DNA of 64,000 nt from Przewalskia tangutica (Eukaryota; Streptophyta; Magnoliopsida; Solanales; Solanaceae), in contig CM056725.1 in NCBI GenBank assembly GCA_029844215.1, forward strand, positions 40,826,485-40,890,484, in the 5' to 3' direction. Each line of letters opens with the position of its first letter. Positions within the stretch are counted from its first letter, which is position 1. Under the pieces are notes generated by a model that did no database searches, was not told the DNA's origin, and saw only the letters and a program-made list of their open reading frames with translations. Of this stretch, positions 12,701 to 24,826 are shown in pieces. Position numbers and translations under genes: made by a program.

Positions 12701-13165
12701 GTCTCCTACTTTATATAGACTACTATGATTTCATTTCTGATATTTCGATTTCACATACTTGGTACTGTTATGCGACCTCCTTGGGGTTGCATTCACGCCG
12801 AGTTGAGGTACACGATCGTTGATCCTAGCTCTCGTGGTCACGATTCAGCGTTTGGGAAGCTCCATTTTCTCGGAGGCTTATCGATGGTATAGTCCTGTCG
12901 TAGTAGGTGCTTACATTCGAGGTATGGCGGGGCCCCGCCATTGTTGTCATGTCACTCTAAGTGCAGTAATCTTGTTGTGCGAGAGTTGTTTATGGGATGT
13001 AGCTGTCAATTTAAGTTTTCATATATACATGCCGAAGGCAATTTTTCTCAATTATTATTTCATACTTGAGTTGCTTCATGTTATTGTTTTATATTCCGCG
13101 ATTTCTCGATGTTGTATCACTAGGGTGCGGGTAAGGCACGATCCACGGCCCGGTTGGTCGTGACA
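9727..13165 (+). repeat. E 5' LTR
   Basis: 3439 bp from TGTTATACCCCG to GGTCGTGACA. It is collinear with the 3' LTR but with many small losses in GC-rich parts (for example 12080-12480 and 12730-12960). The TATA position has decayed to CCTAAAACTA near 10130, next to an expanded C-run. A palindromic dyad is at 9941-9966. Confidence 0.92.
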
Positions 13166-13169
13166 AAAG

Positions 13170-13180
13170 TGGTATCGAGC
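13170..13180 (+). promoter_or_regulatory. Primer binding site of E, damaged
   Basis: TGGTATCGAGC corresponds to TGGTATCAGAGC with one base lost. It would still pair with initiator Met tRNA imperfectly. Confidence 0.75.
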
Positions 13181-13370
13181 GATTAATCCTCGGAAAGTGT
13201 CTACAGACCGTATCCAGTAGAGTCTTGATTATCGGTGTGTTGTGCACCACACCAATAATCAGGAGGCTATAGGATATTTAGGATTGGTTTCTATTCTTCT
13301 CACTCTGAGATCGTGCCTTAGAACTGTGATGTAAGTTGGACCCTCTAACGTATTTCTTTCCCTTACCGTT

Positions 13371-14204
13371 ATGCCTCCGCGTAGGGCACACCCGGGCCCA
13401 CGAGGGAAAGGCAGCCGAGGGAGCTGCGAGTAGAGTTCAGAGGGTTACGAGGGCACAGGCCCAATCATTACCTAGGGTAGTGCTTCATTCGGGGAGTTCT
13501 GCGACGTCACTAGCCCCAGCAGAGTTTAGCACGGCGGCGGCAGTTCCTACTGCGGCCATGACATTTGAACCTTCAGTTCCACGACCGGGAACAGAGAATA
13601 TAGATTGCAAAGAGGCGACCCTGTTACTAACTATGGATTTGGCTACCAGAGAGTATACCGATGTACCGCGAGTCTTGATGACTATCTAAGAGAGGGTTGT
13701 GAAGAAGTAGATCTTGATCGAATGAGCATGGCTGCGTTGAGCTTATGTGCAACAGTTGAAAGCGTAGAGATTGACGGGTTAACGAGGGCGGCGAAGAGGC
13801 GAGCAAGGTCCTTTGGTAACTTTCAAGGCGAATCGCCTCACCAGCAGATTGGTTATACACATCCACCAGTGCAGAATGGTCCTCCATAAGGTTCACGACA
13901 TTGGGGGTAAGCCGGAGTTGGTCAGAGCTCCAGAGCTTCCGGTTCACAGCTACACGTAGGTTTGGCCGATCGGTTGATTTTCCCAGTGTTCACAGTGTGA
14001 CAGACGTCATCCCGGGGAATGTCGTCTTTTAGTTGATACTTGCTTTACCTGCGGCCGACAGGGCCATGTGCGGAAAGAATGTCCTAGTAGAAGGGATGTA
14101 AGTAGGAGGACTCAGCCTTCATGATCAGTGACCAGTTCATCATCTTCCCTAGCTATGCGCCCTACGGGGCAGGTTTGATTAGAACGACAGGGGAGTGAAG
14201 CAGT
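13371..14204 (+). pseudogene. gag: gag remnant of E with internal deletion
   Basis: ATG at 13371 is followed by the basic start seen in A. The acidic linker runs to GAGAGTATA (about 13656) and then jumps to the DDYL segment near 13675, missing about 450 bp of gag core relative to B. The zinc knuckle is recognisable near 14040-14085 as a CX2CX4HX4C-type frame (CGRQGHVRKEC). Several frameshifts are present. Confidence 0.8.
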
Positions 14205-14750
14205 AGATACAGGTATATCCTTAACCCTCTAGAGATTAGTACGTGTAAGATGAGTATATCTTAAGTATTATGTTCAGATAACATAAGTGAAAAAAAAAAT
14301 TATGATTAGATATCATGGTTAGATAACCGAGTAAGATTTGGGGGATAGAGGAAGTGTGAACCTTAGAGTCTTATACGTGGAGACCTTAGAGGCAAGGCCA
14401 TCTTGGGTAAAAGATTTATATTTTTACGTTTAACCCTTGTCGGAGTGCATGGTGCACGTGAGCTATGTTTGTGGAATAAGTCCCTGAGTAGTGTGGAATG
14501 GAAGAGGGTAGTTGAGCTAAAAAGACCGCTAGGTTTTCGTAACGTGATTAGTGAGATTGTTCCGGATCGGGGAGCTAGTATTTTGCGCGTTGCCGGGTCG
14601 GGTTGAGGCCACGTTGCGGGTCAACCCGCGGCCTGTTTGGTGGTGGGGTCAGTTTGTGGTGGTCCCGCCTTGTGGTAGGGTCACGAGGGTGTTAGGCCCA
14701 AGTTTAGTTAACCAGCGTACGAGTTCGTGGATACGTTCAACCAGTAGTCG
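14205..14750 (+). other. Shared non-coding module in E
   Basis: It starts at the TATATCCTTAACCCTCTAGA stretch behind gag and continues through AAAAGATTT, GGATCGGGG and GGGTCGGGTTGAGGCC with the inverted pair GCGGGT and ACCCGC, ending near CGTACGAGTTCGTGGA. The same module is in A (38563-39070), D (23365-23885, minus) and K (47385-47870, minus). It is not visible in B. No coding sense is apparent. Confidence 0.8.
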
Positions 14751-14829
14751 GGCCGATGGGGGCAGCCCATCGTGGTTTTTGGTCGGAACCGTGTACTCGG
14801 TAGTAAGTTGCGAGATGATTATTTCAGGA

Positions 14830-15290
14830 AAGGTTGTAAGGTTGCACGGGGTGCCTACCTTCACCTTATGACAGACAGTGGAGCCCAGGGTACGGCTGTT
14901 TCTTTTTCTGGAAGTTTTACCAGGCAGGGTTAAGAACTCAGGTGAGTCTCCGTATCGGATTCGCCCTCGGGCCAGTGTTTGGATGTCAGGGGTAGTTGTG
15001 AGGATTGTTGTCTCCTGTTGGGGAAGTGTTTAAGCTACCATTTCAGTATTCGGATGTTGCCTTATGAGGCCTTGTAGGGGAGGAAGTGTAAGTTGCCGGT
15101 CGATTGGTTCGATGTTGGCAAGGTTCAGATAGTTGGTTCAGGCTTGTTCCAGCAGACTGTGGTTAGGGTGAAGCTTGTCTAGAAGAGGTTTTGGCAGCTC
15201 AGAGAAATTGTGCGGATAATCGGCGACGACGCTTAGAGTTCGGGTTGACGGTCGGTCTTCTTGGAGGTACTACCCCGGATAGGGTGTGAC
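14830..15290 (+). pseudogene. pol: Integrase C-terminal remnant of E
   Basis: Starts at the VRLHGVPT-type stretch (14838) and passes to PYEAL near 15059, then the DWFDVGKVQIV-like text near 15100 and the RRLEFGL-like end near 15240, with stops and frameshifts. It corresponds to 39150-39870 of A and to 55640-56200 of B. Confidence 0.75.
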
Positions 15291-15651
15291 GAGTTTTGGA
15301 AACTGAAGCAGTAACAGAAATGTGGTAAGTTATGAGAAAGAGTTCAAGTGTACAAGAAGGGTACGACACGTAAGGGAAGAAGCGAGCATGTATGGCGAGC
15401 ATAGATGTGATCATTTCTTTTGTAAGGAGAAGGTGCGAAGGAAGTATATTTTAGACCCCGGAGAGAGGTGTTTGTGGTGATGTTAGAGGTGTTTCCTCGT
15501 GGACTTGGATGTAAGTATTTTGCGCGGGTGTTTCTGTGGCCAGGTGTGGCAGGATTGTTCTCGTAAGTATAGTGGTGAAGACTATACTGGCGCGCGTTCG
15601 TTTGAGACTTAGAAGGAACATTCGGGACGAATGTTTCTAAGGAGGGGAGAA
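15291..15651 (+). other. E 3' untranslated segment, hairpin and polypurine tract
   Basis: A non-coding tail shared with A, D and K. The hairpin AGGAACATTCG, loop GGA, CGAATGTTTCT lies at 15614-15638, and the polypurine tract AAGGAGGGGAGA at 15639-15650 abuts the 3' LTR. Confidence 0.8.
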
Positions 15652-18600
15652 TGTTATACCCCGTATTTCCAGAGTATGTACGTAAGGACGTACGTAGAAA
15701 AGTTTGGGCTTTTAAGTGGCTTGGCCGATTTTATTTTTGTGCACAACACGGTTTGAGTCGTTTTTAAACGCGTTTTACACAACTTGCGATGGGAAAATTC
15801 CGGCTATGTCATTTTTATTTTTTGCGGATTTTTTCGAGAGACGAAACATTTTGGACCAACGAGAGGGCGACACTTGGCACCCTCTCATTGGTGGAGTGTG
15901 GGGCGGTAAAAGGGGACGAATTCCTTGGTTTTTAGTCAAGTAGTTGGTAGGATATTTTGTGGTAGATGGATAAGGTGCACATGGAAGAATCTTGGCCCTA
16001 CACTTGCCTTGCACTTGGCATGATCTTGGCCATTGGTTGGCCTTTGCTTGACCTATAAATACCCCGCTGAAGACTTCTTCATCCATTCCTAAACTTTCCT
16101 AAGTCTTGAAAGCTCTTCCCTCCCTCTAGAGTTCTCGTCCTTCCCCATGTGAGGCTTTAGCCGAGCACCCTCCCACTTGGCGAGAGTACCCCCTCACAGT
16201 GGGGTTGGCCGAGGGGTATACACCCCCCCTTGTGGTGTTGTCTCGTATAAATACCCCCCTCTTGGTAGAAATACTCTCCAAAGTATTGTTACTATACCCA
16301 AAATACCTTGGCCCTAATACCTTGTAGTATTCCAAGGTTATACCTATACGAAAAGCCCAGAAATACTATTACACTTTCCGTCAGTCACAAAAACGAAACC
16401 CTAAGGAAAATCTCCATAGTTAGTTGGAGTATTACGTAGAAGTTGGTTAGAACTTCTAAGGGTGGTTTGGAGCGGGTTGGAGCACCCGGAGTAGGAGCTA
16501 AACGTTGCTAAGGACCGACATTTATACTTGGATAATTTTGGGCTTACCGAGGTAAATATCTTGTCCCCCCTATTGTAATTGGAAATTACATGTTGTAGGA
16601 ATATATAGTTGTAGTATACTATATATAGAACTGAACTTAGTTTTGCGGCAATGTCTTTGGACTTAAGCCTGAATTTAAAGAAGAGAATTGGACTGTACTT
16701 ACATAGGACTGTATTACAGTAGACTTGTGTAGTTTGACGGGTAGGGAAGGGCTGCCCAAATTTCCGTAGAATCTTGTATCTAGATTTATTCTACCGAGTA
16801 GTCTAGACTTTGATAGACTTGTATAACCTTTATAGGTTGAATGTTCTGTGAGTAGCATGTGCTACTTGAAAGGTGGACCAGGCTAGCGGGTTATAGCCAG
16901 TGGAGCGATTTGCTTATAGTCGATAATCGTCGCGGTATGTGATTCTTCCTATCCTCTTGAGCATGATATTTTAAAGAATATATATATAGTACGGTAGGCG
17001 TGCGTGTGTTAAGCGAATAATAATTACGGCAATGTCTCGGACTTAAGCACGAATAATAATTACAGCAATGTCTTTTGACTTAAGCACGAATAATCTTGAT
17101 GTATTTCAAAGAATCTTGAATCATTTTAATGTAAGAGTAATACTTGGTTTTAAAAGCTTAAGAGTTATACTAGCTTTATGGGAAGTTAGGTATAACGGCT
17201 TAAGAGAGATAAAAAGAATGATTTATTGATTTAAGAAGTTAAGAGACTTGATCTTAAAAGATAAGAGACTTGACTTAATTGAATTTTGTTAAAGTGTGAA
17301 ACCTCATTCGTGAGTAATGAGTACTTGGTTTTCAAAGGAATAATGTTTCTTGATTTGGAAATTAGAATAAGTATCGAACAAACCACGGTAGCTAATAAAG
17401 GGAAATGTTTTGACTAATAAAGTATTATTAAAACCAGTAGAAACTACCATCTGCATAGAAGCTAAGATGAGACAAAATGATATTACATTTCCTAGATCAT
17501 GGTTGTTGTATCAAGATTGTTATGAACAAGAATAACCTACTCACACATAAGGTATATGTTTCTCAAATTGTTTTAAAAGATTAAAACTATGAACTACAAA
17601 CCTTTCGAAAATGAGAAACTTGAGTAATTGAAATTAGGCAAACTTGGAACGTTTGGAAAAGAATGTTGTTACTTGATTTTACAAAGAGAAGTGTTTTGAA
17701 TTACTTCAAAAGATAATCACTCTATTTTCATATACTACGGGTATTGTGTGACTTTTGTGAAAGTAACGTATCTTTTAAAGAGTTCATGTATGAAGTACTT
17801 TGGGGATAAAAACCCGATCGTGTTAATCATATAGTAGAAAGTACCTTGTGTGTATAACTTGATTGTGTTGGTTTGTGATAGCCTTGTAATACTTTCTTGT
17901 TGATTTGTTAAGTAAACATGCTAGGATGCTACGTGTGTTAGTATCTTGTGATGTTTGTGTAAAGGGGTTTCCCTTGATTGTGCTTATGTTGTTTAAACGA
18001 TAAGCTGTTATGTTAGTATTGTATCACTCATGATTAGGGGTTAAGCGCCTCCGTCTGGAGTAGACTTCGGTAGTCTGTGTGACCTATGATTCGAGAATAC
18101 CTTATGCGGTGCAGTGGCCTATGCGGGCTGCGGGAGTTCGGGTTAGTGTGCGGTCTTTGTGGTCATGCGGTCTATGTGGCCATGCGGACGGCGAGTCGGG
18201 GCGGCTGCAGGAGTAGCTACCCTCGATGCGGGAATACCTCATGCGGGCCATTGGGTGGCCCGTGCGAGCTACGGGAAGTTCGGGGCTGAAGCGCGCGCAT
18301 TAGATACTGCGGGCGAGTGGCCAGCTTTGATCATGTGACGGTCTAGACAGATCATGATACAGTTTATGACCTTGTTGTACTGTGGGTTTTAGTAGTCGGA
18401 TATGCCTTCGTACTTACCCCGTACGGTTTTATGATGACACAGGTGGGACCTGGTGTTCATGTGTATTCCTTGGTGTTTTTATATCATAGACTGCCGGCAG
18501 TGAGGAAGGTATTCCACGGGCATGATTGATGTTGTGGGCGTGAGACCCATTGTTATATTTGAGTGATGACTTTGAGGGCGTGAGTCCCTGACTTGACATG

Positions 18601-18752
18601 ACTGCTTATTTATTGTGAACTATAGTTTGGTTATCATACATGTCTCCTGCTTTATATAGACTACTATGATTTCATTTACAGTATTTTCAGTTTCACATAC
18701 TTGGTACCTGTTGTACTGACCTCCTTGAAGTGCGTTCACGCCGAGTTGAGGT
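15652..18752 (+). repeat. E 3' LTR, left part
   Basis: The LTR starts TGTTATACCCCG and is cut by D after GAGGT (18748-18752). TATAAAT is intact at 16054-16060, unlike in the 5' LTR. A dyad is at 15861-15886. Confidence 0.92.
16054..16060 (+). promoter_or_regulatory. Putative TATA box, E 3' LTR
   Basis: TATAAAT about 403 bp into the LTR, preceded by GGCCATTGGTTGGCC. Confidence 0.5.
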
Positions 18753-21700
18753 TATCACGACCCGTTCGGGCCCGTGGTAGTGCCTTACCCGGGCACCCGG
18801 TAGTCATACATCGATGTCAGCGGAATATAAAATAACCAAGATATGAATCAGTATAAATTGAGACACAGATATCTGAAGAAAGTTGCCTTTCGGCATAAAT
18901 AATAATAACAACTCTTTCAAAATGAACAGTTTAATCCTTTCTTTACAACCCTGCCCACAACAGTACTACAGACCTCTACGAATGATATGACAACAACGAC
19001 GGGACAGGGCCCCGTCATACCCCTGAATGTAAGCACCTACAACAACAGGGGACTATACCAAGATAAGCCTCCGGAGGAACGGAGCTTCCCAACGCTGAAC
19101 TGTGACCCTAAGAGCGAGGATCAACGGCGGTGTACCTTTACTGCGGCATGAGCGCGGCCCCGAAGGAGGTCGATGCAGTGCAAGTATGTGGCTGAAAATA
19201 ATGTAAATGAAATCATAGTAGTCTATATAAAGCGGGAGACATGTATGATAACCAAACTACAGTTCACAATAAATAAGCAGTCATATCAAGTCAGGGACTC
19301 ACGCCCTCAAAGTCATCACTCAAATATAAACATGGGTCTCACACCCACAACATCAATCATGCCCGCGGAATACCTTCCTCACTGCCGGCAGTCAATGATA
19401 GAAAAGCACCAAGGAATACATGAACAGCGGGTCCCACGTGTCCAAATAAAGCGATGCGGTAAATGCGAAGGCATAGCCGACTACTAACACCAGCGTACTA
19501 ACAAGGTCATAAAGCGTATCATGATATCTGTCTAGGCCGTCACATGATCAAAGCCGTCGCCGCCCGCAATATCAAATGTGCGCGTCTAGCCCAGAACTCC
19601 GCGACTCCGCGTAGGCCAATCTCATAGCCGCATGAGGTATAACCCGCATCGAGGTAGCTACTCCCGGCGTAAATCGCGGACTCGCGATCGCACGGCGCAT
19701 GCACCGCATGACCATAAAGGCCGCGCTAACACGGAACTCTCGTAGCTCCGCATAGGCCCGGGACCCGCATGAGGTATTCTCGAATCATGGTCCTGCATCG
19801 CTGAGTCTACCCGCGTCGGAGGCGACTTAACCGGAGACACGGTGAGTGGTATAATACCAACATAACAGTTTATCGTTTAACCAACATAAGCACAATCAAG
19901 GGAAAAACCCTTTTACACAAACATCACAGAATACTAACACACGTAGCATCCTAATATGATTACTTATCCAATTAACACGAAGGTATTACAAGGCTATCAC
20001 AAACCAACACAATCAAGTTATACACACAAGGTACTTCCTACTATAAGTCAACATGTTCGGGTTGCTATCCCCAAAGTACTCCATACATTAACTTTTTAAA
20101 AGATACGTTACTTTCACAAAAGTCACACAATACATGATATATGAAAAAGAGTGATTATCTTTTGAAGTAAATCAAAACACTTATCTTTGTACAATCAAGT
20201 AACAACATTATTATCCAAACGTCCAAGTTTGCCTAATTTCAAATGTTCACGTTTCTTATTTTAGAAAGGTTTCGTAGTTCATAGTCTTACCCATTTAAGA
20301 ATATAATTCTCTTTTAAACCATCTGAGAAACATAAGCCTTATATGTGAGTAGGATATTCTTGTTTATAACAATCTTATTACAGCAGCCATGATCTAGGAA
20401 ATATCATTTTGTCTCATCTTAGCTTCATGCGGATGGAAGTTTCTCGATTTTAATAATACTAAATCTGTCAAAACATTTCCTTTTATTAACGCTGCAGTGG
20501 TTTGTCGATACACATTCTGATTTCCGAAATCAGTAAAACATTCTTAAGCCGTTATACCTAACTTTCCATAAAGCTAGTATAACTCTTAAGTTTTCAAAAA
20601 ACCAAGTATTACTCCTTCTTTCAAAATGATTCAAAAATCTTTTGAAATACTTCAAGTTCTTTATTAACACATAACAAGCCGATTATAGTTCAAATCGATT
20701 TACCTTTTAAAAACCACAAGTATTTCTTACCAACATAAAGTCATTATAACCAACTTCCCATAAAGCCGTTATAACACTTTATGTTTTAAACCAATCAAAT
20801 ACATTTAGCACGTATGCGTCTACCGTACTACATAGTTCACATATCATGCTAGAAGAGATAGGAAGAGGTTCACATACCTCGCGGCAGTATCGACTAATAG
20901 CAAAGCGCTCCAAGTACTTCCAAGTCGGCTACTCCTTAAGCCAAGTAGATCGCGCCATCGTAGTACTTCAACCTATAAGGCCACAAGGCGCTTTACATTT
21001 AGATCCGCCGTAGAACATTCTGAGAAAATTGGCGACCTCCCACATGCAGCGTAAATCTCCTCTCTAACAGGGCGGCTACCAAGCCAACGAGGGGTTATAC
21101 GTTTAATCGGGCGTGCACAATTCTACCTCACGAAAAAGCTACACAAGTCTGTAATACTGTCTATGTAAATCTGATTCGATACTCTTCTTTCGAAAAGGTT
21201 TCTTATTATTCAGGCTTAAGTCAAAAGACATTGCCGACAACAACGTTCAGTTCTATATATAGTATACTTCAACTATATAGTCTAACAATCATGTAATCTC
21301 CAATTACAATAGAGGGACAAGATATTTACCTCGATAAGCCCATAATTATCCGAGTTTAAATGTCGATCCTGAGCAAGGTTTAGCTCCTACTCCGTGCGCT
21401 CCGACCCGCTCCAAACAACCCTTAGAAGTTCTAACCAACTTCTACTTATAACTTCAACTACGGGTGAAGATTTACTTAGGGTTAGGTTTTGTGACTGACG
21501 GGAAGTATAATAGTATAACTGGGCTTTTTGTAAAGGTATAACCTTAGAATACTACAAGGTATATGGCTAAGGTAATTTGGGCATTATAACAATACTTTTG
21601 AGAGTATTTCTACCAAGAGGGGGGGTGTTTTATACGAGACAACTAGGCTAAGGGAGTACCCGGCCACACTACTAGGAGGGAGGGCTCGGCGAGGAGGATG

Positions 21701-22237
21701 GTGTTGGGCGAGAACACTACAAAGAGAGAGGAGGATTTCTAACACTTAGAAAGGAGTTTTGGATGCAGAATTTCATCAACAAAGGGGGGTATTTATAGGT
21801 CAAGAAATGGCCAACCAATGGCCAAGATTCTTCCAAGTGTTAGGCAAGTGTAAGGTGTAGATTAAGCCATGTGTTGTGTGGGTCCCACTTGGTCATCAAC
21901 CACACAAATATCCTACCAAACATTGACCAAATGTTTTAGGCAACAAAAATGCCAAAAACGTGCCCAACAATTCCCTTTGGTGCCGTCCACTTGCTTCCAA
22001 TGTGAGGGTGACACATGTCACCCTCCCGTTGGTCCAAAATGTTTCGTCTCTCGGAAAAATCCGCAAAAATTAGAAATGACATAGCCGGAATTTTCCCTAC
22101 GGAAGCTGTGGAAAACGCGTTTAGTCGAAAACGACTCTAACCGGGTGTTGTGAACAAAGTTAAATCGGCCAAGCCTAATTAAAAGTTTCAAATTTTCTAC
22201 GTACGCCCCACGCATACTGCGAAATAGGGGTATAACA
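18753..22237 (-). repeat. D 3' LTR (left copy)
   Basis: 3485 bp, starting on the plus strand with TATCACGACCC, so the expected terminal TG/CA is altered by one base. Reverse TATAAAT is at 21791-21797, a perfect 22-bp dyad at 22004-22025, and a conserved stem-loop near 18997-19020. Confidence 0.93.
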
Positions 22238-22690
22238 TTCTCCCTCGCAGAAACATTCGTCCCGAATGTTCCTTCTAAGTCTTAAAACAAGCGTGCGCCA
22301 GTATAGTCTTCACTACTATACTTACGAAACAATCCTGCCACAATGGCCACAGAAACAACTTGCGCAAATACTTCCATCCAAGTCCACGAGGAAACACCTC
22401 GATATCACCACAAAACCTCATAGGCTAAAATATACTTCGCCGCGCACCTTTTTACCAACGAAATGATCACATCTATGCTCGCCATACATGCTCGCTTCTC
22501 CTTTACTCGTCGTGATACCACTTTTGTCACTTTGCGCGAGGTTCTAGTGTCACTCGGTGACCCAACAAATGGTACCGGGCGCGTCGATCCACGAGGTCGT
22601 ACCCTCGAACTCTTACCACGTTCGAATCGCTTGATTTCCAAAACTCGGGGTTACTATCTCTAACGTGGTCATTATTAGCGGGAACACTCT
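22238..22690 (-). other. D polypurine tract, hairpin and 3' untranslated tail
   Basis: Minus strand: hairpin at 22249-22273 (same arms as in A, B, E and K), followed by a degraded polypurine tract at 22238-22247. The rest is the shared non-coding tail. Confidence 0.75.
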
Positions 22691-23290
22691 GGATGGGTCT
22701 CGATACTTTCCCGAACATATCAATCTGAAAGGCCGGACGTCTTGTCTCCTAAGTCGGACGGCAAAAGCTAACCTATAGGCAACTGGCCTATCTCCTACAT
22801 GAACTCAAAAGGCCCAAAGTAACTCGGGCTAAGTTCCCTCTGTTCCAAAACCCGCCACACCCTAACCGGGGTGGTACTTTCAAGAAGACCGACCGTCAAC
22901 CTGAACTCTAAGCGTCATCGCCGATCATCCGCACGATTTCTCTGAGCTGCCAAAACCTCTCCTAGACAGCTTCCCCCTATCCACAGTCTGCTGGAACAAG
23001 CCTGAACCATTATCTGCACGCCAACATCGAACCAATCGGCCGGCAACTTACACTTCCCCTACAAGGCTTCAAAAGGCGACATCAGAACATTGAAATGGTA
23101 GCTTAAACACTACCTCCACAGGAGACAACAATCCCACAACTATCCACGAAATCCACGCGGCCGAGGCGGATGCGGTCTGAGACTCCCGAGTTCCTAACCT
23201 GCACGGTAAAACTTTTAGAAAGCGAAAATAGCCACCACTGGCTTCACATGCGCCATAAGGTGAAGGTAGGCACCCCGTGCAGCCTTACAA
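22690..23290 (-). pseudogene. pol: Integrase C-terminal remnant of D
   Basis: Minus strand reads the VRLHGVP-type stretch near 23280, PYEAL-type text near 23070, and the FGPF-like end near 22790, all frameshifted. Same extent as in E and A. Confidence 0.7.
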
Positions 23291-23364
23291 CCTTTCTAAT
23301 ATAAACAACACTGCTGAGCACTCGGTCTTTGCTAGAAGACAAGACGGCTGACCTCCTCGGCCCG

Positions 23365-23885
23365 ACTACTGGTCGAAAGCATCCACGAGTTAAATCTGTT
23401 GGTTAACTAAACTTGGGCTAACACCCTCGTGACCTATCACAGCGGGACCACCACAAACCGACCCGCACCATACATGCCGCGGGTTGACCCGTGGCCTCAA
23501 CCCGACCCGGCAACGCGCAAAACGCTAGCTCCCCGAAGGAAAACTCTCACTAACCACGTTACGAAAACCTAGCGGTCTTCTTAGCTCAACTACCCTCTTT
23601 CATACCACACTACTCAGGGACTTATCCCATAAACATAGTTCACGTGCACTATGCACTCCTATAAGGGTCAAACATAACACTACACCTTCGCTCAGGATGG
23701 CCTTACCTGCAAGGTCTCTACGTATAACACTCTAAGGCTCACCTTCTCTATCCCCCAAATCCTACTTGGTTAACTAACCAAGATTTCTAATCACAATAAA
23801 CACTCATGTTATCTGAACATAACACTTAAGGTATACTCACCTTATCATACATACTGATCTCTAGAGGATATATCTATATCTACTG
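23365..23885 (-). other. Shared non-coding module in D
   Basis: Minus-strand copy of the module described in E, including GGGTCGGGTTGAGGCC near 23500-23515 and the TCTAGAG end near 23860. Confidence 0.78.
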
Positions 23886-24627
23886 TTTCACTCCCCTTAG
23901 TCGTTCTAATCAAATCTGCCCCGTATGGCGCATAGCTAGGGAAGATGACGAACTACCCACGATCACGGAGGCTAAGTCCTCCTACTAGGACACTCTCTCG
24001 ACATCGGACCACGGCGGTCGTAGGTACAACAGTACCAAAAGACGACATTCCGGGATGGCGTCTGTCTGTAATGACCGGAAGATGCGGAGCTCGACCAACT
24101 CCTGTATACCCGAGCGTCCACGAAATTCGTGGAGGACCTCTGCGCCGTGGATGTGCAAATCTAATCATTGGTGAGGTGACTCGCCTCGAAAGTTACCAAA
24201 GGACCTTGCTACTCGGCCTCTTCTGTCGCCGTTAACCCGCGTCGATCTCACGTTTCTCGGCTGCTGCGCATAAGCCCGCATACGTGCCATGCTCAAGCCT
24301 AATCGAAGAACTTACTATTGCACAACCGTTGATATTCATCAAGACTCGCGATACATCGGTATACTCTCGGTAGTTAAATCCATAGTTAGTAACGGTCGTC
24401 TCCTTGAAATTTATATTCTCTGTTCGTCATTGGGCGAAGGTTCAAATATCATGGCGCGAGGAAGCTGCTGCCGCCGTGCTAAACTCTGCTGGGGCTAGTG
24501 ACGTCGCAGAACTCCCCGAATGAAGCACCACCCAAGGTGATAATTGGGCCTGTGCCCACGTAACCCTCTGTACTCTACTCGCAGCTCCTCTGCCTTGCCT
24601 CTCTGGTCGGGTTGCCTACGGAGGCAT
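23886..24627 (-). pseudogene. gag: gag remnant of D with internal deletion
   Basis: ATG at 24627-24625 on the minus strand. The deletion junction GAGAGTATACCGATGTA near 24370 is the same as in E. The zinc knuckle near 24000-24040 is degraded beyond reading. The frame is broken throughout. Confidence 0.72.
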
Positions 24628-24812
24628 AGCGGTAAGGAAAGAAATACGTTAGAGGTCCAACTTACAACGCACTCTAAGGCACGATCTCGAGTGAGAAGAA
24701 ATAGAAACCAATCCTAAATATCCTATAGCCTCACGATTATTGATGTGGTGCACACACACCGATAATCAAGACTCTCTTGGATCTGATGCGTAGACACTTT
24801 CCGAGGATTAAT

Positions 24813-24826
24813 CGCTCACGATACCA
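24813..24826 (-). promoter_or_regulatory. Primer binding site of D, damaged
   Basis: Minus strand: a TGGTATCAGAGC-type site with the CAG replaced (plus strand GCTCACGATACCA). Confidence 0.7.
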
